From assembly GCA_034433615.1 (NCBI GenBank), contig DAOUAJ010000356.1, positions 1-6,949 of the forward strand: 6,949 nucleotides of DNA. The letters are read 5' to 3'. The position numbers and the translations under genes are program-made. Position 1 is the stretch's first letter, and each line of letters starts with the position of its first letter. Below, piece by piece: positions 1-4,980 of the stretch. Under the pieces are notes generated by a model. That model did not search any database, had not been told where the DNA came from, and was given only the letters and a program-made list of their open reading frames with translations. Source of the stretch: DAOUAJ01 sp034433615 (GTDB taxonomy: Bacteria > Chloroflexota > Anaerolineae > DUEN01).

Positions 1-35
1 TGCCGGTTCGTCCGTGCATATTCGAGAGCTTTCAT
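1..35 (-). CDS. Start of a divergent gene, unidentified, cut by the window edge
   Basis: Only the first 11 codons lie in the window. An ATG at 35-33 on the minus strand opens a frame reading MKALEYARTNR with no stop before the edge. A good ribosome binding site (GAGGTG, 45-40) lies just upstream, and an extended -10 promoter (110-102) lies about 60 bases further up. These two signals are why I accept the start. The fragment is too short to assign a function. The gene is divergent from the 19-heme cytochrome gene and shares its upstream region, so it may belong to the same respiratory locus, but nothing visible proves that. Confidence 0.5.
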   Translation of the reverse strand, partial: MKALEYARTNR

Positions 36-101
36 AGATCACCTCGTTGTCGTCTTGATGGGCCTGTTGTGCAGGTGTGCCCCTGGTCTGGTACGCAACG
101 T

Positions 102-110
102 ATTATACCA
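102..110 (-). promoter_or_regulatory. Extended -10 promoter of the left-edge divergent gene
   Basis: On the minus strand the sequence reads TGG followed by a perfect TATAAT (107-102), which is an extended -10 box. No good -35 is visible; TTGGGC-like sequence lies about 19 bp upstream. Transcription would start near 95, giving a leader of about 60 bases before the ATG at 35. Confidence 0.5.
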
Positions 111-157
111 CACAGTTGGTTTGTTTGCCCAATTCACTAGGTGCTCTGGCCGGTGGG

Positions 158-174
158 AATGGGTAACTCCCATT
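158..174. repeat. Short inverted repeat AATGGG-N5-CCCATT
   Basis: A perfect 6-bp inverted repeat with a 5-base centre. It begins exactly 44 bp before the 30-bp element at 202, the same distance that separates the two copies in the other control region. Apart from the AATG start it does not resemble that element, so the matching distance may be coincidence. It could be an operator for either divergent gene. Confidence 0.3.
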
Positions 175-201
175 GAAGGCGTTTTTTGTTCTGTTTGCCA
201 C

Positions 202-231
202 AATGTCCCGGAAAAAGGGGGGCGGATATCA
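202..231 (+). promoter_or_regulatory. Shared 30-bp element, copy A, putative regulator binding site
   Basis: This 30-bp stretch matches two others, at 4711-4740 and 4755-4784, without gaps: 21 of 30 positions against the former and 22 of 30 against the latter. All three share AATGTCC (positions 1-7), G10, A13, GGGC (19-22), G24, T26 and TCA (28-30). It contains GTCCC (205-209). The ends form imperfect inverted half-sites, ATGTCC (203-208) and GGATAT (224-229), about two helical turns apart. It ends 24 bp before the extended -10 box of the 19-heme cytochrome gene, roughly -66 to -37 from the predicted start, a usual place for an activator. Binding by the response regulator encoded here is inference. 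Confidence 0.6.
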
Positions 232-252
232 GGTGCCCCAGGCGGAGAGATA

Positions 253-261
253 TGATATAAT
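253..261 (+). promoter_or_regulatory. Extended -10 promoter of the 19-heme cytochrome gene
   Basis: TGA followed by a perfect TATAAT (256-261). The bases where a -35 should lie (233-238, GTGCCC) do not match TTGACA, which fits a promoter needing an activator bound at the 30-bp element just upstream. The predicted start is near 268. Confidence 0.6.
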
Positions 262-269
262 CGGGCTGT

Positions 270-297
270 TAAAACCCCTCTGGGAAGGGGAATTTTA
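270..297 (+). other. Leader hairpin at the predicted 5' end of the cytochrome transcript
   Basis: CCCCT (275-279) pairs with AGGGG (286-290) across a six-base loop, and the flanking TAAAA (270-274) can pair with TTTTA (293-297) past a two-base bulge. It lies almost at the predicted transcript start. It may stabilise the 5' end or act as a weak attenuator; the run of four T is too short for a convincing terminator. Confidence 0.35.
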
Positions 298-390
298 CCT
301 GCTTGAATCGTACCCGGAATGGGTAGAACAGTTAAAGTGGGCTATCGGCCAGTATCATGAGATAGCGATCGATACAAAGAGGTGAATGTG

Positions 391-2442
391 ATGGAGCCGC
401 CAGAGAACAAAAAGAAGCGCCGACGAATCCCTGCCCGGCAGGTCTTGCTGATTGGCATCGCTTTCATCGTCGGCTTTATTATTCTGGGAGTCATCGCCAT
501 CCAGGTCTGGGAATATTCCAATAGCGTAGCCTTTTGTACCAATGCTTGCCATGACGTTCACCCTGAAGAGATTCAGGCCTTTGAAGATTCGTACCATGCC
601 AGTATCAAATGCGTCGAGTGCCATATGGGCCGCGTCGGCACCATCCGCAGCATTTTTCTCAAAGCCAGCCATGCCCGTCACCTGCCTGCGGTGATCTTGA
701 ATACCTATAAGCGCCCCTTGGAATCGGCGACGATGCGCCCGGCCAATGAGTCATGCGAGCGGTGTCACTGGCCGCCGGCTTTTCATGGCGATACTGTACG
801 CGAGATCAAACGTTACGCGCCGGACGAGCAAAATACCGAGAGGCGTATCTATCTGGTCCTCAAAACCGGGGCTGGCACACGGACACAGGGGCTGGGCTAC
901 GGCATCCACTGGCACATCACCAACCCGGTGGAATATATTGCTACCGATGAGCACAAGCAAGAGATCCGGTGGGTACGGACTACCTTGCCCGATGGCCGGA
1001 CGGTAGAATACAACAGTGTGATCACCCCCTTGTCGCCGGAAGAGATCGCCGGTGCCGAAAAAAAGACTATGGATTGTGTGGACTGTCACAACCGTACGGG
1101 CCATCCCTTTCCCTCTCCCGAAAATCTGGTGGACCAGGCCCTGGCCGACGACCAGTTGAGCATCAAGCTACCCTACGCCAAGAAAGAGATGCTGGCTTTG
1201 CTGGTCACCGATTATGCCGGTCAGGAGGAGGCTCTGGCGGCTGTAGATTCGCTGGAGGCACGCTATCGGGCTGATTATTCCCAGATGGCCGAGGGCTATG
1301 CCACGGAAATTCGTCAAGCTGCCGATCTGGCCAGAGAACTCGTTGGGCGGGTGGTATTTGAACAGCCCGGTGTGACCTGGCAATCCTTCCCCGACAATAT
1401 AGGGCACAAGGATTTTCCTGGTTGCTTTCGTTGCCATGATGGCCAGCACGTCAGCGCAGAGGGGGAATCGATCCGCTTGCAATGCAACCTTTGCCACAGC
1501 ATTCCGGCGACGGTGGAGGCCGGCGATCGCCCTCCGCAATTGCCTCTGGCCTACATTCAGGAACCGCCCTCGCACCTGGAAACCAACTTTATGGCCGACC
1601 ATCGTTTCCAGGCCAATGGGGAATGTGTGCAATGCCACGGTGAGATCCAATTCGGGAGCGATGATTCCAGCTTTTGTGCCAACTCGGCCTGTCACGGGCA
1701 GGCCTGGCCTGTAGTCAACCTGAATGCGGCGTTTCCACATCCCATTCCGCTGGAGGGTAAACATGCCGGAGTGTGGTGCCACGAATGTCATGAGGGTGTG
1801 CGTAAACCTGAGTACAAGTGCGCTAACTGCCATGAGCCGCCTACCGAGCCCCACTTTGGCACCGTGTGCGAGGATTGTCATACACCAGCCGGCTTTGAGC
1901 AGGCGGATCTGGGCAGCTTTGAGCATCCGGTTGCCCTGGAAGGGGCCCATGCCGGCCTGGCTTGCTCAGATTGCCACACGGCCGGCCAGAAGTTGACCTA
2001 CAAGTGTGCCATCTGCCATCAACCGCCCAGGGAGGCTCACTTTGGCCCGAACTGCGAGGATTGTCACACGCCGACCAGCTTCCAGGACGCAACCCTGCCG
2101 CCGGAACTGCACCCGGTGCCATTGATCGGCTATCACCTGCGCGCCACCTGCGACGTATGCCACGTCGCAGGCCGGCCGGTGCCGGAATATATTTGCAGCA
2201 ACTGCCATAAGCCGCCGGATAATCACCTGGGGGCAAAATGCGACACCTGCCACACGCCGGAAGGATGGATCGAGTCGGCGGCCTCCCTTGTGGACCTGGC
2301 TCCTCGGATCTCCCACAAGCTGACAGGGAGGGACAATTGCCTGGTGTGCCACGATCCGGCAGGGAAGATCAAACCTGCGCCGTTGAACCACGTGGACTAT
2401 GCCAACGAGCAATGCCAGCTTTGCCATAAACCGGAAGAATAG
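391..2442 (+). CDS. Membrane-anchored NapC/NirT-like multiheme cytochrome c, 19 heme motifs
   Basis: Likely carries electrons from the quinol pool to other cytochromes on the outer face of the cytoplasmic membrane. The ATG at 391 is preferred because AAAGAGG (376-382) lies 8 bp upstream; an in-frame GTG at 382 overlaps that site. In 683 residues there is a basic start (KKKRRR), one membrane helix (about 18-40), then heme motifs beginning at Cys 49 (CX3CH), 74, 122, 229, 345, 365, 412, 429 (CX4CH), 463, 477, 493, 525, 539, 555, 587, 602, 617, 650 and 675. Seventeen are CXXCH. The first four, with CERCHW and the HWH segment near 173, resemble large NapC/NirT-type cytochromes I recall from Geobacter-like bacteria. 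Residues 448-633 form three tandem triheme repeats. The physiological partner and acceptor are unknown. Confidence 0.9.
   Translation: MEPPENKKKRRRIPARQVLLIGIAFIVGFIILGVIAIQVWEYSNSVAFCTNACHDVHPEEIQAFEDSYHASIKCVECHMGRVGTIRSIFLKASHARHLPAVILNTYKRPLESATMRPANESCERCHWPPAFHGDTVREIKRYAPDEQNTERRIYLVLKTGAGTRTQGLGYGIHWHITNPVEYIATDEHKQEIRWVRTTLPDGRTVEYNSVITPLSPEEIAGAEKKTMDCVDCHNRTGHPFPSPENLVDQALADDQLSIKLPYAKKEMLALLVTDYAGQEEALAAVDSLEARYRADYSQMAEGYATEIRQAADLARELVGRVVFEQPGVTWQSFPDNIGHKDFPGCFRCHDGQHVSAEGESIRLQCNLCHSIPATVEAGDRPPQLPLAYIQEPPSHLETNFMADHRFQANGECVQCHGEIQFGSDDSSFCANSACHGQAWPVVNLNAAFPHPIPLEGKHAGVWCHECHEGVRKPEYKCANCHEPPTEPHFGTVCEDCHTPAGFEQADLGSFEHPVALEGAHAGLACSDCHTAGQKLTYKCAICHQPPREAHFGPNCEDCHTPTSFQDATLPPELHPVPLIGYHLRATCDVCHVAGRPVPEYICSNCHKPPDNHLGAKCDTCHTPEGWIESAASLVDLAPRISHKLTGRDNCLVCHDPAGKIKPAPLNHVDYANEQCQLCHKPEE
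1732..2289 (+). repeat. Three tandem triheme repeats inside the 19-heme cytochrome
   Basis: Residues 448-509, 510-572 and 573-633 are successive units of about 62 residues. Each has a His-Pro start (FPHPIPLEG, FEHPVALEG, LHPVPLIG), a CXXCH after about 15 residues, a YKCANCH-like motif followed by a Pro pair, then a CEDCHTP-like motif. The remaining C-terminus, with motifs at 650 and 675, looks like a worn fourth unit with two hemes. The pattern indicates growth by internal duplication into a linear heme wire. Confidence 0.75.
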
Positions 2443-2463
2443 ACCGCTACAGGCACACCAGCC

Positions 2464-2495
2464 AAAAGCCCAGGCTCAACCGGGTCTGGGCTTTT
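2464..2495. terminator. Bidirectional rho-independent terminator between convergent genes
   Basis: AAAAGCCCAG (2464-2473) pairs perfectly with CTGGGCTTTT (2486-2495). Four further pairs, two of them G-U type, close a four-base loop. The stem starts with A's and ends with T's, so it works in both directions: for the cytochrome gene ending at 2442 and for the minus-strand regulator gene ending at 2537. Confidence 0.85.
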
Positions 2496-2536
2496 GGGAG
2501 TAGGGGGCAGCCGCGAGAGTTCCCCTTGCTCTGGGT

Positions 2537-3193
2537 TTACAAATAGTCCTCGACGCGGTGCCGCGCCGCGTAGGCCGCTGCCTGGGCCCGTGAACTGAGC
2601 CCCAACTTGCTCAAGATCTGGCTGACATAGTTGCGCACCGTCTTTTCGCTCAGATGCAGCGCCTTGCCGATCTCGCGGTTGGTCTGCCCCTCGGCGATGA
2701 GAGCCAGGATCTGCATCTCCTGGGGGCTCAGGTCAGCAAAGGCGTGGGCGCGTTCCTGCTGGCGCACCTCGCGCATCTTGGCAAAGACGTGGGCCGTGAG
2801 GGCCGGATCGAGCAGGTTCTCTCCCCGGCCCACCCGTTGCAGCGCCTGGAGCAGGTCGTTGGAGCCGACCTTTTTGAGCACATAGCCGTCGGCCCCGGCG
2901 GCGATGGCGTCGAACAACACTTCGTTGTCGGGGAAGGAGGTCAGGATGATGACTCGTGTTTGGGGATAGCGTGTTTTGATCTGGCGGCAGGCCTCCACGC
3001 CGTTGCCACCCGGCAGGCGAATGTCCAGGACGACGACATTGGGCAGCAGGCGCTCTGCTTCCAGGATCGCCTCGTGGACGGTGCCCGCTTCGCCCACCAC
3101 CTCCATTCCCGGCTGGCGCTCGATGAGGGTCCGCAACCCCACGCGCACCACTTCATGGTCGTCTACCAACAGGATTCGCAACGTTCTATCCAC
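2537..3193 (-). CDS. NarL/FixJ-family response regulator
   Basis: A 218-residue DNA-binding regulator, the normal length for the family. The receiver domain (about 5-120) has acidic Asp11-Asp12, phosphoacceptor Asp57 (VVLDIRLPGGNG), Thr85 and Lys107. The LuxR-type helix-turn-helix covers about 155-212 (LSPQEMQILALIAEGQTNREI, cut here). The recognition helix reads SEKTVRNYVSQILSKLG; Lys184, Arg187 and Asn188 line up with the residues I recall contacting GGGAC sequences in DevR/DosR. The start is GTG at 3193 with AGGAG about 10 bases upstream; a nearby ATG is out of frame. It lies 46 bp behind the kinase gene in one operon and faces the 19-heme cytochrome gene. It probably binds the three 30-bp elements and controls both cytochromes (inference). 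Confidence 0.92.
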   Translation of the reverse strand: MDRTLRILLVDDHEVVRVGLRTLIERQPGMEVVGEAGTVHEAILEAERLLPNVVVLDIRLPGGNGVEACRQIKTRYPQTRVIILTSFPDNEVLFDAIAAGADGYVLKKVGSNDLLQALQRVGRGENLLDPALTAHVFAKMREVRQQERAHAFADLSPQEMQILALIAEGQTNREIGKALHLSEKTVRNYVSQILSKLGLSSRAQAAAYAARHRVEDYL

Positions 3194-3239
3194 GGGTACA
3201 TTTCTCCTGGGCGTTGTGCGGAAATCTGACAGACCTGTA

Positions 3240-4658
3240 CTAGCTCTGCCTGCACGGCACTGTGACCGCTACCTCAGTTCCTTGCCCTGGGGAGCTGCGG
3301 ATCGCCAGGGTGCCGCCCAGCAGTCGAGCGCGAGCCTGCATATTGGGGATGCCGTGCCCGTTCAGCGCCGTCGTTTCGAGGGCCGCCGGCTCCAGGCCCA
3401 GCCCATTGTCGGCCACAACCAGGCGAATCTGATGGCCTTCGTAGGCCAGGGTCACCTGTACCTGGCTGGCCTGGGCGTGTTGGACGATGTTGCTCAGCGC
3501 CTCGCGGGTGATCTGGGTAAGTTGGGCGGTCAATTGTTGAGGCGGACAGCAGCAACGGGGACCGAGAATCTGGAGATCCACCTCCAACAGTGTGTCCAGG
3601 CGCAGGTCGTGGACCATCTCCTGAAGCCTGGTTTCCAGGTCACGAGCTTCCTCATTGTCCTGCAGGTTAAAGATATAGTTGCGGATGTCTTGGATGGTCT
3701 GGTCCAGCGTGCCCATCACGATCTGGATCTGCGCTCGCGCGTGATCGGGGCTGTCCGCCAGCCGGTTCAGGACCTCCTCCAGGTTCAGCCCGGCGGCATA
3801 GATGTTCTGGATGATGCCATCGTGCAACTCACGCCCGATCCGCTCCCGGTCGGCGGCCAGCAGTTGGATGTGTTCCATCTCTTCCAGTCGCCGGTCCCGT
3901 TCCAATTCGAACACCTCCAGGAAGCGGACGACACAGATGGACATGGCCAGCCCGCAGATCGAACGAAAGACCGGGGCGGGAACATGGATCGTCCGGTCCA
4001 GGAGCGCATAATTGAGCAGGTTGGCGGGAAAGAGTGGCGCGGCGGGCACGATCAATCCACCGGCCACCGCATAGACGGCAAAAGCTATCGCTGCCCCCAC
4101 CAGACAGCGGGCGATGCGCGGCAGCCCCATCTCCCGCACGCGATGCGCCTGGCGCAGTAGGCCCAGGTGGGCCAGGATCGAGCCGGGTAGGCACAGGAAA
4201 TAGCGGCTCCAGCCGTCGCCGATGGCAAACAGCACGTTAAGTTGGTCCTGGGACTGCACCCCCCGCAGCAGCACGGCCGCCCCCCACAGGATGAGGACCG
4301 TCGCCGGTACGGACCGCAACCGGTGCCGCTGGGGAAAGGCCAGCAGCAGCAACTCCACGCCGAATTGGAACAGGAAAAAGAAGGAGACGGCCAACAGCAG
4401 CAAGTGGGCGATGATCATCAGCCGCACTGTCGAGTCCGGCAGATATTGCGCCTGCAAAGGGATGAAAATGTAGCCCCATTCGTTGAGGCCGTGGGCAATA
4501 CCGAAAGCGGCCAGCCAGGGGAGAGGCCTGGCCAGTTCCAGTGTGCTTTGTCGGCGCCACTGCAGGCCTGTGACCAGCCCGGTGATGAAAAAGACCTGGC
4601 CGTAGATGAAATAGAGGATGATCCAGTTGATTTCCAGAATGTCGGCTGATGTAAGCAA
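3240..4658 (-). CDS. Multi-pass membrane sensor histidine kinase, NarX-like (HisKA_3 and HATPase_c)
   Basis: A 472-residue sensor that should phosphorylate the regulator encoded 46 bp downstream. The N-terminal half (about 12-250) is hydrophobic, with around seven membrane segments (near 12-31, 46-66, 79-107, 119-133, 152-168, 184-206, 230-249) and no large external domain, so the signal is probably sensed within or at the membrane. A short coiled-coil linker (about 250-272) leads to the HisKA_3 domain with phospho-accepting His279 (RELHDGIIQNIY). The ATPase domain has an N box (REALSNIVQH, Asn390), DNGLGL (417-422) and GHGIPNM (434-440). Three consecutive cysteines (369-371) lie between the two domains. 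The start is TTG at 4658, supported by GGGGAGG about five bases upstream and a promoter behind it. The ligand is unknown. Confidence 0.9.
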   Translation of the reverse strand: MLTSADILEINWIILYFIYGQVFFITGLVTGLQWRRQSTLELARPLPWLAAFGIAHGLNEWGYIFIPLQAQYLPDSTVRLMIIAHLLLLAVSFFFLFQFGVELLLLAFPQRHRLRSVPATVLILWGAAVLLRGVQSQDQLNVLFAIGDGWSRYFLCLPGSILAHLGLLRQAHRVREMGLPRIARCLVGAAIAFAVYAVAGGLIVPAAPLFPANLLNYALLDRTIHVPAPVFRSICGLAMSICVVRFLEVFELERDRRLEEMEHIQLLAADRERIGRELHDGIIQNIYAAGLNLEEVLNRLADSPDHARAQIQIVMGTLDQTIQDIRNYIFNLQDNEEARDLETRLQEMVHDLRLDTLLEVDLQILGPRCCCPPQQLTAQLTQITREALSNIVQHAQASQVQVTLAYEGHQIRLVVADNGLGLEPAALETTALNGHGIPNMQARARLLGGTLAIRSSPGQGTEVAVTVPCRQS

Positions 4659-4675
4659 GAATCCCTCCCCAGCCC

Positions 4676-4711
4676 ATTATACCATCATAGGAAGCGGGCT
4701 ACAATTGTCAA
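4676..4711 (-). promoter_or_regulatory. Promoter of the kinase-regulator operon
   Basis: On the minus strand a perfect TTGACA (4711-4706) is followed after 16 bp by TATGAT (4689-4684), a strong sigma-70-type promoter. Overlapping it just downstream is TGG plus TATAAT (4684-4676), a possible alternative extended -10. Transcription would start at about 4669-4677, leaving a very short leader before the TTG start at 4658. The -35 shares one base with copy B of the 30-bp element. Confidence 0.6.
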
Positions 4712-4740
4712 ATGTCCCTGGGACAAAGGGGCAGGTATCA
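4711..4740 (+). promoter_or_regulatory. Shared 30-bp element, copy B, beside the kinase promoter
   Basis: It matches copy A at 21 of 30 and copy C at 20 of 30 positions without gaps. Within it, TGTCCC-T-GGGACA (4713-4725) is a perfect 13-bp palindrome, unlike the other copies. It touches the -35 of the kinase promoter and begins 44 bp (about four helical turns) before copy C. It could serve autoregulation, or act as a second upstream site for the lipoprotein promoter. Confidence 0.6.
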
Positions 4741-4754
4741 GCCAACCCTGCCGC

Positions 4755-4784
4755 AATGTCCTGGAAATTTAAGGGCAGATGTCA
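4755..4784 (+). promoter_or_regulatory. Shared 30-bp element, copy C, upstream of the lipoprotein cytochrome gene
   Basis: It matches copy A at 22 of 30 positions without gaps and keeps all 18 positions common to the three copies. It ends 24 bp before the extended -10 box at 4806-4814, exactly the spacing of copy A to its own promoter. Confidence 0.6.
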
Positions 4785-4805
4785 CATGCATTTGCCGGCC
4801 GAATG

Positions 4806-4814
4806 TGTTATCCT
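4806..4814 (+). promoter_or_regulatory. Extended -10 promoter of the lipoprotein cytochrome gene
   Basis: TGT followed by TATCCT (4809-4814; four of six consensus bases). No -35 is visible at 4786-4791. On its own the box is weak; the support is its placement, identical to the first cytochrome promoter relative to the 30-bp element. The predicted start is near 4821. Confidence 0.45.
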
Positions 4815-4826
4815 GTTTGGGAGCCG

Positions 4827-4855
4827 GCCTGTGCTGCGCAGTGTGGGCTTTTTTT
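4827..4855 (+). terminator. Terminator-like hairpin in the lipoprotein leader, possible attenuator
   Basis: GCCTGTGC (4827-4834) can pair with GTGTGGGC (4841-4848), with four G-U type pairs, around the loop TGCGCA, followed directly by seven T's (4849-4855). It would lie a few bases into the transcript if that starts near 4821. No plus-strand gene lies upstream for it to terminate, so it may act as an attenuator or protect the 5' end. The wobble pairs make its strength uncertain. Confidence 0.4.
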
Positions 4856-4860
4856 CGATT

Positions 4861-4879
4861 GGTCTGAAAAAGTCAGACC
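4861..4879 (+). other. Second leader hairpin, perfect 7-bp stem
   Basis: GGTCTGA (4861-4867) pairs perfectly with TCAGACC (4873-4879) around the loop AAAAG. It follows the terminator-like hairpin and lacks a T-run, so it is not a terminator. It may be a regulatory or stabilising leader structure, or a protein binding site in DNA. Confidence 0.4.
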
Positions 4880-4902
4880 TGGAAAGGAGGCTTTTGGAAC
4901 GG

Positions 4903-4916
4903 AGAGAACGTTCTCT
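4903..4916. promoter_or_regulatory. 14-bp perfect palindrome, possible operator
   Basis: AGAGAACGTTCTCT is self-complementary over its whole length. It lies about 65 bp before the lipoprotein start and downstream of the predicted promoter, where a bound repressor would block elongation. It is unrelated to the 30-bp element, so a second regulator might act here. No regulator for it is encoded in the window. Confidence 0.35.
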
Positions 4917-4964
4917 ATCCTTTTGTAACATATTCTGTACACCCGCACACTGAAGTTGAAACAT

Positions 4965-4972
4965 GGGAGGAG
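4965..4972 (+). promoter_or_regulatory. Ribosome binding site of the lipoprotein cytochrome gene
   Basis: GGGAGGAG lies 8 bp before the ATG at 4981 and fixes that start. An ATG at 4973 is out of frame and meets a stop after three codons. Confidence 0.75.
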
Positions 4973-4980
4973 ATGATACG

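Larger units (their letters stand above)
36..390. other. Divergent intergenic region with two promoters and one 30-bp element
   Basis: This stretch holds no convincing gene. It contains a minus-strand extended -10 promoter (102-110) for the left-edge gene, a small inverted repeat (158-174), one copy of the shared 30-bp element (202-231), a plus-strand extended -10 box (253-261) and a leader hairpin (270-297). The plus-strand leader from about 268 to 390 is roughly 120 bases long. A frame open from 173 to 385 runs straight through the element and the promoter, so I regard it as chance. Confidence 0.65.
4659..4980. other. Divergent control region between kinase and lipoprotein cytochrome
   Basis: This stretch holds no gene. 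In order it contains the kinase promoter on the minus strand (4676-4711), two copies of the 30-bp element (4711-4740 and 4755-4784), the extended -10 box of the lipoprotein gene (4806-4814), a terminator-like hairpin (4827-4855), a second hairpin (4861-4879), a 14-bp palindrome (4903-4916) and the ribosome binding site (4965-4972). The predicted leader of the lipoprotein mRNA is about 160 bases. Confidence 0.7.

Noticed and set aside
319..360. A 13-codon leader peptide in the 19-heme cytochrome mRNA
   Set aside because: There is no ribosome binding site before the ATG and no feature in the peptide that would suggest attenuation.
173..385. A 70-codon plus-strand frame ending just before the 19-heme cytochrome gene
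   Set aside because: It has no ribosome binding site, and its middle contains the 30-bp element and the extended -10 box; transcripts from that promoter would lack its start.
3020..3049. A possible fourth copy of the 30-bp element beginning AATGTCC
   Set aside because: It lies inside the regulator coding sequence over the codons around Asp57, matches only in part, lacks the TCA end, and has no -10 box at the right distance.
2976..4160. A 394-codon plus-strand frame across the kinase and regulator genes
   Set aside because: It is antisense to two well-formed genes with full domain motifs, and the translation is low-complexity and rich in Gln, Arg and Ser.
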